From an uncultured Pseudomonadota bacterium (lineage in GTDB: Bacteria; Pseudomonadota; Alphaproteobacteria; CACZRW01), in contig CACZRW010000019.1 of NCBI GenBank assembly GCA_902783675.1, positions 1-9,504 of the forward strand: DNA of 9,504 nucleotides, written 5' to 3'. Below the pieces are notes generated by a model. That model saw only the letters and a list, made by a program, of their open reading frames with translations. It did no database searches and was not told the origin of the DNA. Below are positions 1-8,208 of the stretch, piece after piece; the first letter of the stretch is position 1, and the number at the start of each line of letters is the position of its first letter. The translations under genes were made by a program, and so were the position numbers.

Positions 1-684
<684 letters not shown>

Positions 685-732
685 ATTTCAAACGTATGAT
701 TTAAATCACGCATGAATTGCTGTTTTTGAAAT
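685..732 (+). other. Hairpin at the 23S 3' boundary (putative processing structure)
   Basis: ATTTCAAA at 685-692 is the exact reverse complement of TTTGAAAT at 725-732, an 8-bp stem that starts where the mature 23S should end. Inside it, CG (693-694) with TGAT (697-700) can pair with ATCA (705-708) and CG (709-710) around a TTAA loop. It may be a site for rRNA maturation nucleases or a transcript-stabilising fold, which is inference. The stem is AT-rich and could have arisen by chance. In many bacteria the 23S 3' trailer instead pairs with the 5' leader, which is outside this window. The rest of the spacer up to 785 holds no tRNA. It contains one 14-bp perfect palindrome, TTAAAGATCTTTAA (755-768), of unknown meaning. 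Confidence 0.4.
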
Positions 733-785
733 TACTGTAAAATAGGATGTTGTATTAAAGATCTTTAAAGCTTGTCTGTTTATTT

Positions 786-903
786 GTTCCGGTGGTTATG
801 GCACAGGTGTCCCACCCGATCCCATTCCGAACTCGGTCGTTAAACCCTGTCGCGCTTATGGTACTTTGTCTTAAGACACGGGAGAGTAGGTCGCTGCCGG
901 AAC
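786..903 (+). rRNA. rrf: 5S ribosomal RNA
   Basis: A complete 5S rRNA gene of about 118 nt. The ends form the helix I closing stem: GTTCCGG (786-792) pairs with CCGGAAC (897-903). Between them are the diagnostic 5S blocks GGTGGTTATGGC, CCCACCCGATCCCATTCCG, GAACTCGG and GGGAGAGTAGGTCGC. It follows the 23S gene on the same strand with a 101-bp spacer, the usual 23S-5S order of an rRNA operon. No tRNA gene lies between 5S and the terminator. The exact mature ends may differ by one or two bases. Confidence 0.97.
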
Positions 904-947
904 TAATAAGCAGACAAGAAGTTGCAAAGCATGTAGAAAATCAAAAT

Positions 948-999
948 AAAAAATCCTTCCTATCCCCCTTCCTTATATTTTTTAGGAAGGATTTTTTTT
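948..999. terminator. Bidirectional rho-independent terminator between rRNA operon and glnE
   Basis: A 15-bp perfect inverted repeat: AAAAAATCCTTCCTA (948-962) pairs with TAGGAAGGATTTTTT (983-997) around a 20-nt loop. Eight T residues (992-999) end the plus-strand hairpin, so it terminates the rRNA operon 45 nt after 5S. Read on the minus strand, the same stem ends in TTTTTT followed by ATTTT, so it can also stop glnE transcription, whose stop codon lies about 55 nt upstream in that direction. The remaining bases at 904-947 and 1000-1052 show nothing else I can identify. Confidence 0.9.
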
Positions 1000-1052
1000 G
1001 CCATAATTGCTTTAACCGCAAAAAAAGATTAGTTTGTGGATTTAAAGCTGCT

Positions 1053-3881
1053 TTATAACCCTATGATTTTATGAAATATATTGCTGATTTTATTCTCGGT
1101 GGTTGTAAGGCTTGCTTCAAGCTTGGCAAAATCGCTTTCGCCGCTTATTTGCAGCAATTTTTCTTTTATGCTTTCGGTCAGGTTCGTATCGTTATTTAGC
1201 GAAAGGATTGCTTTAAAAGAGAGCATTTGTTTGTAGGCGGTTATGAGAAAATCTAGGTCGCTATGAGGCAAGAGCGACAACTTTTTTGCCTGTATCAAGG
1301 TATTAGTGGTGTTCTTTTGTAAAATCTCGGGGTGCTCGCAGGCGAAGCGCAGTTGCAGATATTGAGATATAAACTCAATGTCAGTCATTCCTCCGCTGAT
1401 GTTTTTTAAATCCCAAATGGCGGGGCTAGGATGCTCGCCGATGATTTTTTGTCGCATCTCGCTGATAGACTTTTTTAATTCTCGGGGATCGTTTTTAGTG
1501 CAAAGAATATCTTTGATTGTCTTTTCAATATCTATGTCTCCGTAAGCTTTAGAGGCCTTGGTAAGCGCCATTTTTTCCCAAGTCCAGGCATCGTGTTTTT
1601 GATACTTTATAAAGGCGTCAAGGCTGGTGGCAAGAGGGCCGGCGTTGCCGGAAGGGCGTAGGCGCATATCGACTTGCCATATTTTGCCATACTTACCGGC
1701 GGTGGTGAGAACGCTGATAATTCTTTGCACAAAGCGGGAGTAGTAAGTCTTGACATCAAGCTTTTTAGCCATGCCGTCGGATATTGCGTCCTTGGGGCTG
1801 TCGTATATAAAAATCAGGTCAAGGTCAGATGAAGTGGTGCTTTCGGCGCTGCCGTTCTTGCCAAGCACCAGAAGCGCGGTTTTGCTTTTGGGTATTACTC
1901 CGTAAAGCCTTGCAAAAGATCTTTCTATAATCGGGACAAGGGTGTTTAGCGCGGCAATTGCGACATTTGATATGAAAAATCCCAGATCTTTGCCGTCAAT
2001 AAGCCCCTTTGAAAGGTGAATGTCGGCGCGGAACTTTTGCGAATTGGTCCATATTTGCAGGGCGTTTATGGCGCTTTCCTCATCAGTCAGGTTTGCCATG
2101 CTTTCCGTTTCTTCTTTAAGCTTGGCAAATGTCGGCAAGGGGGCAAAAAAGTCCGGATTTATCAGGTCTTCAATTAAATAGGAGTTCTTTTGGATATTGT
2201 CGCTTAATTTGCCTTTGTTTCCCATAATATCAATGACGGTTGTCATAACTTCGGGCTTAGATTCAAAAAGAGGAAGAAGTTGCACCCCGGAGGGAAGCAC
2301 TCTTAAAAGATTGTCAAACTTATAAAGACAGCTGTCGGGCGCCGTGGTTTGTCCCATGGATTTAAGCAGTTCACCAAGGATTTTTGATAGGGCGGAAAGT
2401 GATTGCCTTGAGCGAATGGTTTTATAAATGCCGCTATACCAATTCTTGATGATTTTCGCGCATTCCGAAGGGTGCTTGAAATTATGATCGGCCAAAAGGG
2501 TTAAAAGGCTGTTATCGTCATCTAACATATTGATATTTAATGATGATTGCATATCATCAAACAGAGGCGAAGTGATACTGTCGGTTTCTTTTAAGGCTTT
2601 TGTTAGGGCTTTTGTAAAAGCGGGCAAGTCCTTAAAGCCCATGAAAACGGCGAGCTTTTTTAGTGCATTCGGGTCGCTTGGTAAGCTGTGGGTTTGCTTA
2701 TCGTCAATCATTTGCAGGCGATGCTCCAAGGTCCTTAAAAATTGATAGTTGCTTATCAATTTGTCCGCGACGGCGGGGAGTATGTGTTTGTGTTTTGCCA
2801 GTTCTTTTAGCCCTGTGACGGTTGAGCCTGTTTGTAAATCTTTGTTTCTTCCTCCCCATATAAGCTGTTGAATTTGTGTAAAAAACTCGATATCGCGAAT
2901 GCCGCCTTTGCCCAATTTTATATTGTATGCGGCAAGGTTTGGGGATTTGGTTATGTTGGAATCCGTGTTCTCGGCAATTGCGGTTTTTATGTTCTTAATG
3001 TCCATAATCGCATTAAAGTCCAGCGAACGGCGCCAGACAAAGGGATAAATGCGAGTCATAAAATCTTTGCCTGTGGCGGTGTCGCCCGCTATGGCGCAGC
3101 CCTTTATCATTGCGGCTCGTTCCCAATTTTTGCCAAAGCACTCATAGTAGTTTAGGGCGGCGTTTATGCTCATGATTATGGGTGTGGAAGATGGGTCGGG
3201 GCGTATGCGAAGGTCGGTGCGGAAAACATAGCCGTCTTTGGTTTTTTCATCTATCAAAGCTACCAGCTTTTGCGCCAGTTTGATGACAAAGCCGGAGAGC
3301 TCGCGGTTTCCTTTATAGGGGACTTTTTGCGGGTCAAACAGCAGTATCAAGTCAATGTCGGACGAATAGTTGAGCTCATCAGCTCCCAATTTGCCCATGC
3401 CGATTATTGCAATGCCGCAGTTTGCAGCGGTCGCTTCGCTTAAGTTCCCTTTGTCCTTTTCGTCTGCGAGAATGGTTTCTAAAGCGGCGTTTAGGCATAT
3501 TTTGGCAAGTAACGACAGTGACGAAGTAACTTTTTCCAAGTTCCATTTTCCGCCGATGTCGGCAAGGGCGATGATAAGTGAGGCTTGCTTTTTAAGACGC
3601 CTTAAATCCTCGGCAATGGTGGCAAAGTCATGTTTTCTTTTTGTAAAATCACCCAGAACGGAAGCGAGTGCGGCGTCGGGTCCTTCGGTCAGGATGTCGG
3701 CAAAAAAGTCCGGATTGTCGCTGATGATTTTGCCAAGGTAAGGGCTAAAGTAAGAGATAGATGCAAAACTTTCCTTCAGGTATTCATCGGACTTGTGTTT
3801 TGGGGAGAAAATACTATAATCAGGCGGCTTTGAAGCGTCGGATATTTTGGGAAAATTAAGTTTATATAAACCTTGTTTCAT
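1053..3881 (-). CDS. glnE: Bifunctional glutamine synthetase adenylyltransferase/deadenylylase GlnE
   Basis: A cytosolic enzyme that attaches AMP to a tyrosine of glutamine synthetase (inactivating it) and removes it by phosphorolysis, under control of PII and glutamine. The 942 residues are close to the usual 945-1000. Two nucleotidyltransferase modules are visible. In the N-terminal (deadenylylase) module, GMGKLGADELNYSSDIDL (161-178) carries D175 and D177, D223 lies in RTDLRIRPDP, and GGIRDIEF is at 326-333. In the C-terminal (adenylyltransferase) module, SSDLDL carries D686 and D688, D738 lies in VDMRLRPSGNAGP, and GGMTDIEF is at 830-837. All six expected acidic residues are present. The glycine-rich motif of the second module is unusual: GKNGSAES (674-681) where GKLGGRE(M/L) is typical. 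The ATG start has a weak AAGAG Shine-Dalgarno-like stretch 10 nt upstream. The gene runs convergent to the rRNA operon and divergent from the YhdP-like gene. Confidence 0.97.
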   Translation of the reverse strand: MKQGLYKLNFPKISDASKPPDYSIFSPKHKSDEYLKESFASISYFSPYLGKIISDNPDFFADILTEGPDAALASVLGDFTKRKHDFATIAEDLRRLKKQASLIIALADIGGKWNLEKVTSSLSLLAKICLNAALETILADEKDKGNLSEATAANCGIAIIGMGKLGADELNYSSDIDLILLFDPQKVPYKGNRELSGFVIKLAQKLVALIDEKTKDGYVFRTDLRIRPDPSSTPIIMSINAALNYYECFGKNWERAAMIKGCAIAGDTATGKDFMTRIYPFVWRRSLDFNAIMDIKNIKTAIAENTDSNITKSPNLAAYNIKLGKGGIRDIEFFTQIQQLIWGGRNKDLQTGSTVTGLKELAKHKHILPAVADKLISNYQFLRTLEHRLQMIDDKQTHSLPSDPNALKKLAVFMGFKDLPAFTKALTKALKETDSITSPLFDDMQSSLNINMLDDDNSLLTLLADHNFKHPSECAKIIKNWYSGIYKTIRSRQSLSALSKILGELLKSMGQTTAPDSCLYKFDNLLRVLPSGVQLLPLFESKPEVMTTVIDIMGNKGKLSDNIQKNSYLIEDLINPDFFAPLPTFAKLKEETESMANLTDEESAINALQIWTNSQKFRADIHLSKGLIDGKDLGFFISNVAIAALNTLVPIIERSFARLYGVIPKSKTALLVLGKNGSAESTTSSDLDLIFIYDSPKDAISDGMAKKLDVKTYYSRFVQRIISVLTTAGKYGKIWQVDMRLRPSGNAGPLATSLDAFIKYQKHDAWTWEKMALTKASKAYGDIDIEKTIKDILCTKNDPRELKKSISEMRQKIIGEHPSPAIWDLKNISGGMTDIEFISQYLQLRFACEHPEILQKNTTNTLIQAKKLSLLPHSDLDFLITAYKQMLSFKAILSLNNDTNLTESIKEKLLQISGESDFAKLEASLTTTENKISNIFHKIIGL

Positions 3882-3919
3882 ATAGTATCAGCTCTTAAAT
3901 ACGCAAAAGTGTTTTTTTA

Positions 3920-3926
3920 TATAATA
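3920..3926. promoter_or_regulatory. Shared divergent -10 region for glnE and the YhdP-like operon
   Basis: The 61-bp gap between the two divergent start codons contains TATAAT at 3920-3925 on the plus strand, a perfect sigma-70 -10 match. The minus strand reads TATTAT from 3926 to 3921, one mismatch from consensus, over nearly the same bases. For the minus direction TTTTCA (3949 to 3944) sits 17 bp upstream and matches the -35 consensus TTGACA at four of six positions. For the plus direction no good -35 is present; the best is TAAATA at 3896-3901. These are consensus matches in AT-rich DNA only, with no operator or regulator site recognised. Confidence 0.5.
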
Positions 3927-3932
3927 GGGTGG
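3926..3932 (+). promoter_or_regulatory. Putative ribosome binding site for the TTG-started YhdP-like gene
   Basis: AGGGTGG lies 10 nt before the TTG start at 3943 and is the only purine-rich Shine-Dalgarno-like block there. It supports the TTG, but it directly abuts the TATAAT box at 3920-3925. A transcript started from that box would begin near 3932 and lose the site. Either another upstream promoter serves the gene or its leader is very short. Confidence 0.4.
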
Positions 3933-3942
3933 ATTATCGGTT

Positions 3943-6900
3943 TTGAAAATAAAATCATTAAAAGCATTCGGAATTGCGCTTAGGGTATGTTTTATCGCAT
4001 TCATTTTGGCGATAGCGGTCGCGGCGTGGAATCTTTATCAAGGCGGTATCAGTCTGGGGTTTATTACGCCTATTGCGGAAAAGGCGCTTGCCTCGGAAAA
4101 CCCTAATTTCAAGGTAAAGTTTGAAAGTGCCAAAATTACTTTTGTGAAAGAGCCTTTTCCTTTTGGGCTTAAAGTAAAGGGTTTTCGGCTTTTGGATAAT
4201 AATGAAAAGCCTGTGGCGATTATCTCCGAAATGAAAATGTCCTTTAGTTTAAAAGGGCTGTTGCAAGGTGAGTTTGTGCCCAGATCAATATTTTTGTATC
4301 GCCCCTTTATCAGCATTTATATTGAACAAAACGGTAATATAGGGGTTGGATTTGATGCCTCTGATACGGCGGAGGAGGATAAAAAAGACGCTTCCGAAAT
4401 CTTTATGACCGACGCGGATACCGTGACGGCGATTTATAAGCATATATCATCAATCGCGATTCTTGACGGGCAAGTGATGATTCGCGATAGAAAACACGCC
4501 ACGAATTGGCGCTTTCCCGATGTCGATTTAGATGTGGTGAAGCGTTTGGATGTCGTAAAAGCCAAAGGTAAAGCAAAGCTGCTGCAACGCAATGAAAATA
4601 TATCCTCAATATCTATTGCGGCATTGTTTGCTACCGCAAATCGTATTTTGGATTTAGATGTCGATGTGGAAAACTTTTATATGCCCAAAGGGGTGAGGAA
4701 AGTTTTGCTTGCCGATACTCAAGTGTCAATGCCTCTGCAGGGAAATATAAATGCCAAAATAGACTTGGCGGATAATCCTTATTTTGACGCCTTTCGCAAA
4801 AGGGTGAGAGATTTGGATTTTGTCTTTAACGGGGGCGAGGGTAATTTGGTTTTTCAAGAGCCTGTTGCCGCAAGTTATGATGTTGAAAGCGTGACGATAG
4901 AGGGCTTTTCAAAAGACGGGTTCAGCAATACTAAACTTACTAAACTTGAAGCGAAAACGATTATCGGTGCCTATGCCGTGGGAAATGCGGACATAGAAGG
5001 CGTTGACAGTCTTATCGATTCCGGGGATTTTGCCGCCTTGAAAATCGACTTTAATGTCATGGGGGAAAATATCCCCGTGGATAAGCTAAAGTATTATTGG
5101 CCGTCTGTATTGGGACCTATGACGCACGAGTGGGTGATGGCTAATATATCGGACGGTATGGTTGATAAGGCGGACTTTGATTTGCTTTTTGCCGGGACTG
5201 CCGACGGGGAGATTGATCTTGCAAAGGTGAACGGCGAAGTTGATATCAGCGGTGCGACCGTTCGCTATTTAGAAGGTATGCCGCTGGTTTATGATACTAC
5301 GGGAAGGCTTTTCCTTACCAAAGATGATGTCACCATAAAGATAGATAAAGGGCGTTCTTTGGGGCTTAATCTTTATGATTCCGAACTTTATTTTTATGAT
5401 ATTTGGGAGCCTCAGGAACAGGCGAGAATGGATATAAAAGTCAAGGGCCCTTTGTCCGATACAATGGTGCTGCTTGATACGGAGCCGCTTGCCTTTTTAA
5501 AGGATTTAGGTTTGTCGCGCGAAGGATTTGAGGGGCAGGTGGATACGGCTTTACACTTACAATTTCCTTTGCGTAAGGACTTAACCGCAAACAAGGTCAA
5601 GGTAGATGCTACGGCAAAAATTGCAAACGCTACGCTTCCTTTCTATAAGGATTTTCCTTTGCTAAAGGCGGATTTAGACCTGGCTGTAAATAACCAAAAA
5701 ATGAAAATTAAAGGAAATGCCGAGGTTAAAAATATCCCTGTAAAAGTTTCTTGGACAGAGATTTTTACGGGGCCGAAAGCAGGGTCGGAATATGAGACTT
5801 CGGCAACTTTGACCGATAAGGGAAGGACCGATTTAGGACTTGACTTTTATCCTGTTTCCCAAAAGGAAATAACCGGTGATATGCCTTGCTTAATAAAGGC
5901 AAATGAGGATTTAAAAGGAAATGTTACGGCGCGGATGTCCTGCGATTTATCCAAGGCAAAAATTGATGACGGGCGGTTTGGGGTGAAAAAAGAGCCCGGG
6001 GTTAAAGCCGAGGCTAAAGTTACTTTAAAATCAAAAGGCGATAAGCCGGTATCGGTATCGGATTTTAATTTTATTTCTGATAACGGGATTGTCCTATCCG
6101 GTAACGCTTTTATTGATGAAAAAGGCGCGATGCATAAAGTTACGGTGAATAGCTTTGTGACCGAAAAAAGTGACTTTACGGCTACTGCGATTATGCAAAA
6201 AGACGGAGTGTTTAAGATTGATATTAAGGGAAAGAGCTTTGACGCGACGGAGCTTTTTGCTCTTGGCGATGGCGAAAGTTCTACAAAAGAAGATGAAGGA
6301 GATGAGGCGCTTTCCTTTAGGTTAAAGGGAATGTTCGACAAGGTTTGGCTTTCCGATGATGGGTATATTGACAGTGCTATTTTAAGTATGTTTATGGAAA
6401 AAGGGTATGTCGAAGATGTTACCTTTACGGCAAAGACGGAAAACGGCGAGGATATAAACGCCTATTTTAAGCCGTATAAAAATGCGCATAACTTATCGAT
6501 TTATACCAAAGATGGTGGTGCACTTATTAAGGCGCTCGGATATACTTCCAATGTTAAAGGCGGAGATTTGAAGGTGTTCGCGTCGTCTTTGGAAAAGGGG
6601 TACTTGTCGGGCAAACTGGTGATGTCGGATTATAAGCTGATTAAAGCGCCTGTGCTGGCAAAGATTTTAAGCGTGGCGTCCTTGACCGGCATTCTGGATG
6701 TTTTGCAAGGCGAAGGGCTTAACTTTGATATTGCCGAAGTGCCTTTTGAGATTAAGCCTTCCGGTATTTATATCAAAGATGCGCATACTTCGGGATTGTC
6801 AATAGGGCTTACGGCGGAAGGGTCTATTAAAAACGGTGTTTTGGATTTGGAGGGAAGCATTGTGCCGGCTTATGTGGTGAACAGTCTGCTCGGTAAAATA

Positions 6901-7080
6901 CCGCTTATCGGAGCGCTGTTTTCCGGTGGAGAAACAGGCGGCGGCTTGATTGCCTTTAAATACTATATTGACGGGCCTGCGCAAGATCCGATTGTAAGCG
7001 TAAATCCTTTGAGCGCTCTTACTCCCGGTGTTACAAGAAAGATATTCAGCGATGCTGATAATGATGATGGTGAGGAGTAG
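3943..7080 (+). CDS. YhdP-like AsmA/DUF3971 family envelope protein
   Basis: A 1045-residue inner-membrane-anchored protein with a large periplasmic part. A basic N-terminus and one hydrophobic helix at about residues 10-30 form an uncleaved signal anchor. The DUF3971-type core is recognisable at 384-405 (YYWPSVLGPMTHEWVMANIS, then DG). The C-terminus has the conserved YhdP-family ending: LTAEG, then VPAYVVNSLLGKIPLIGALF (about 974-993), then NPLSALTPG (1021-1029). Most of the rest alternates polar and apolar residues, as expected for the long beta-groove of AsmA-like proteins. E. coli YhdP, TamB and YdbH are partly redundant in moving phospholipids to the outer membrane; a similar role here is inferred from family. 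The protein is shorter than E. coli YhdP (about 1266). The start is TTG; no ATG or GTG lies near it in frame, and the signal anchor begins at this codon. The acidic tail (DADNDDGEE) overlaps the ribosome binding site of anmK, 6 bp downstream. Confidence 0.88.
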   Translation: MKIKSLKAFGIALRVCFIAFILAIAVAAWNLYQGGISLGFITPIAEKALASENPNFKVKFESAKITFVKEPFPFGLKVKGFRLLDNNEKPVAIISEMKMSFSLKGLLQGEFVPRSIFLYRPFISIYIEQNGNIGVGFDASDTAEEDKKDASEIFMTDADTVTAIYKHISSIAILDGQVMIRDRKHATNWRFPDVDLDVVKRLDVVKAKGKAKLLQRNENISSISIAALFATANRILDLDVDVENFYMPKGVRKVLLADTQVSMPLQGNINAKIDLADNPYFDAFRKRVRDLDFVFNGGEGNLVFQEPVAASYDVESVTIEGFSKDGFSNTKLTKLEAKTIIGAYAVGNADIEGVDSLIDSGDFAALKIDFNVMGENIPVDKLKYYWPSVLGPMTHEWVMANISDGMVDKADFDLLFAGTADGEIDLAKVNGEVDISGATVRYLEGMPLVYDTTGRLFLTKDDVTIKIDKGRSLGLNLYDSELYFYDIWEPQEQARMDIKVKGPLSDTMVLLDTEPLAFLKDLGLSREGFEGQVDTALHLQFPLRKDLTANKVKVDATAKIANATLPFYKDFPLLKADLDLAVNNQKMKIKGNAEVKNIPVKVSWTEIFTGPKAGSEYETSATLTDKGRTDLGLDFYPVSQKEITGDMPCLIKANEDLKGNVTARMSCDLSKAKIDDGRFGVKKEPGVKAEAKVTLKSKGDKPVSVSDFNFISDNGIVLSGNAFIDEKGAMHKVTVNSFVTEKSDFTATAIMQKDGVFKIDIKGKSFDATELFALGDGESSTKEDEGDEALSFRLKGMFDKVWLSDDGYIDSAILSMFMEKGYVEDVTFTAKTENGEDINAYFKPYKNAHNLSIYTKDGGALIKALGYTSNVKGGDLKVFASSLEKGYLSGKLVMSDYKLIKAPVLAKILSVASLTGILDVLQGEGLNFDIAEVPFEIKPSGIYIKDAHTSGLSIGLTAEGSIKNGVLDLEGSIVPAYVVNSLLGKIPLIGALFSGGETGGGLIAFKYYIDGPAQDPIVSVNPLSALTPGVTRKIFSDADNDDGEE
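7073..7077 (+). promoter_or_regulatory. anmK ribosome binding site inside the upstream gene's 3' end
   Basis: AGGAG lies 9 nt before the anmK ATG at 7087, within the last sense codons of the YhdP-like gene. The placement fits translational coupling and fixes the anmK start. A second in-frame ATG at 7105 (residue 7) has no comparable site and lies closer to the conserved GLMSGTS motif. Confidence 0.7.
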
Positions 7081-7086
7081 GAACCT

Positions 7087-8208
7087 ATGACAAATATACG
7101 GCGCATGACGGCAATAGGGTTGATGAGCGGGACTTCGGTTGACGGGGTTGATGCGGCGTTGGTGGAAACCGATGGTGTTGATGTTTTTGATAATGCGGTT
7201 GCGATTACTCGTCATTATCGTCCCGAACTTAAAGAGGAAATTATAGCGTTGCTCGGCAACGAAACGCATCAAAATGAGGAGAAACTAAACAGGGCTAATT
7301 TGCTTTTTACCTTGTTTAACAGGGACACGGTTTTGGAGCTTTTGGAAAAGGCAGGCAAGAAAATTGAGGATATTGATGTCATCGGTTTTCACGGGCATAC
7401 GCTTTTTCACAGCCCCTTGCTTAAAGTGACGAGGCAGCTTGGCAATCCGCAATTGTTGGCAAATGAGCTTGGGGTTAAGGTCGTGTCGCGCTTTCGGAAT
7501 GTCGATGTAAAATCAGGCGGGCAGGGTGCGCCTTTGGAAGCAGCTTATTTGGTGGCGATAACCAGAGATATGGAAAAGCCTTTGGGAATTATAAATATCG
7601 GCGGGATTGCTAATGTTACGGCTATCGGGCAAAACGGCGAAATACAGGCTTTCCATACCGGCCCCGGTAATGCGATTATAAATGATTGGATGCGCAAAAA
7701 GCACGCTATAGAAATGGATTTTGACGGCTTGGAAGCCGCACGCGGGAATCCTGATATGCGGGTGGTCGATGATTTGCTTAAAGACGAGTTCTTCGCCAAA
7801 ATACCCCCTAAATCAGTTGACAGGAATTACTTTTCTTTCGCTTTGCACGAAGTGGACGGGCTCTCTGTTTCTGACGGTGCCGCCACGCTTACCTATTTTG
7901 TGGCAGCGGCCATTAAGCAGGCGCTGGATAATTACTTGTTCATAAAGCCGGTTAAATGGGTGGCTTATGGCGGTGGGGCGAATAATCCTACCTTGCTTCG
8001 GTTTATTGCAAAGGTGCTTAAAAGTGAAGTGGTAAAAGCGGACGAGCTGGGTTGGAACGGCAATACTTTAGAGGCGCAATCTTTCGCCTTTTTGGCGGTA
8101 AGAAGTTTGTGCGGCATGCCGATTACTTATCCCGAAACTACGGGAGCGCCCGAGCCTTTGTCCGGTGGTAAACTGTTTTATCCGTTTGAGGGGAAAGATG
8201 GTGAATAG
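7087..8208 (+). CDS. anmK: Anhydro-N-acetylmuramic acid kinase AnmK
   Basis: A cytosolic kinase that converts 1,6-anhydro-MurNAc plus ATP and water to MurNAc-6-phosphate, opening the anhydro ring in one step of peptidoglycan recycling. The 373 residues match the usual length (about 370). An ASKHA-type ATP-binding fold is shown by GLMSGTSVDGVDAA at 11-24. Other family motifs are GFHGHTLFHSP (100-110), FRNVDVKSGGQGAPLEAAY (136-154), NIGGIANVT (170-178), GPGNAIIND (192-200) with D200 as the likely catalytic aspartate, PPKSVDRNYF (240-249), AYGGGANNP (293-301) and TTGAPEPLSGG (351-361). All expected motifs are intact, so it is probably active. It sits 6 bp after the YhdP-like gene and overlaps the next gene by 11 bp, suggesting one transcript. 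The usual next step in recycling, MurQ etherase, is not encoded here, so it must lie elsewhere if the pathway is complete. Confidence 0.97.
   Translation: MTNIRRMTAIGLMSGTSVDGVDAALVETDGVDVFDNAVAITRHYRPELKEEIIALLGNETHQNEEKLNRANLLFTLFNRDTVLELLEKAGKKIEDIDVIGFHGHTLFHSPLLKVTRQLGNPQLLANELGVKVVSRFRNVDVKSGGQGAPLEAAYLVAITRDMEKPLGIINIGGIANVTAIGQNGEIQAFHTGPGNAIINDWMRKKHAIEMDFDGLEAARGNPDMRVVDDLLKDEFFAKIPPKSVDRNYFSFALHEVDGLSVSDGAATLTYFVAAAIKQALDNYLFIKPVKWVAYGGGANNPTLLRFIAKVLKSEVVKADELGWNGNTLEAQSFAFLAVRSLCGMPITYPETTGAPEPLSGGKLFYPFEGKDGE
8188..8193 (+). promoter_or_regulatory. Ribosome binding site for the activase gene inside anmK
   Basis: GAGGGG lies within the last codons of anmK, just ahead of ATG (8198) and GTG (8201), which are adjacent in-frame codons. 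The GAGG core leaves 6 nt to the ATG and 9 nt to the GTG, so either could start translation. The coding region therefore overlaps anmK by 8-11 bp, indicating coupling. Confidence 0.6.

Noticed and set aside
717..743. Possible promoter for 5S in the spacer (TTGCTG and TAAAAT)
   Set aside because: The spacing is only 15 bp and the matches are weak; an rRNA operon does not need an internal promoter here.
792..1058. An 88-codon plus-strand open frame
   Set aside because: It covers the 5S rRNA gene and the terminator, and its product has no protein-like features; it is a chance frame through structural RNA.
2530..3833. Several plus-strand open frames of 67-123 codons
   Set aside because: They are shadows antisense to glnE, whose catalytic motifs are intact throughout the region.
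3911..3920. T-run resembling terminator tail
   Set aside because: No hairpin precedes it on the plus strand; it is better explained as AT-rich promoter DNA.
5847..7272. Minus-strand open frames of 164 and 157 codons
   Set aside because: They are antisense to the YhdP-like gene and anmK. Their composition mirrors the codon pattern of the true genes, and no start signals or known motifs are visible.
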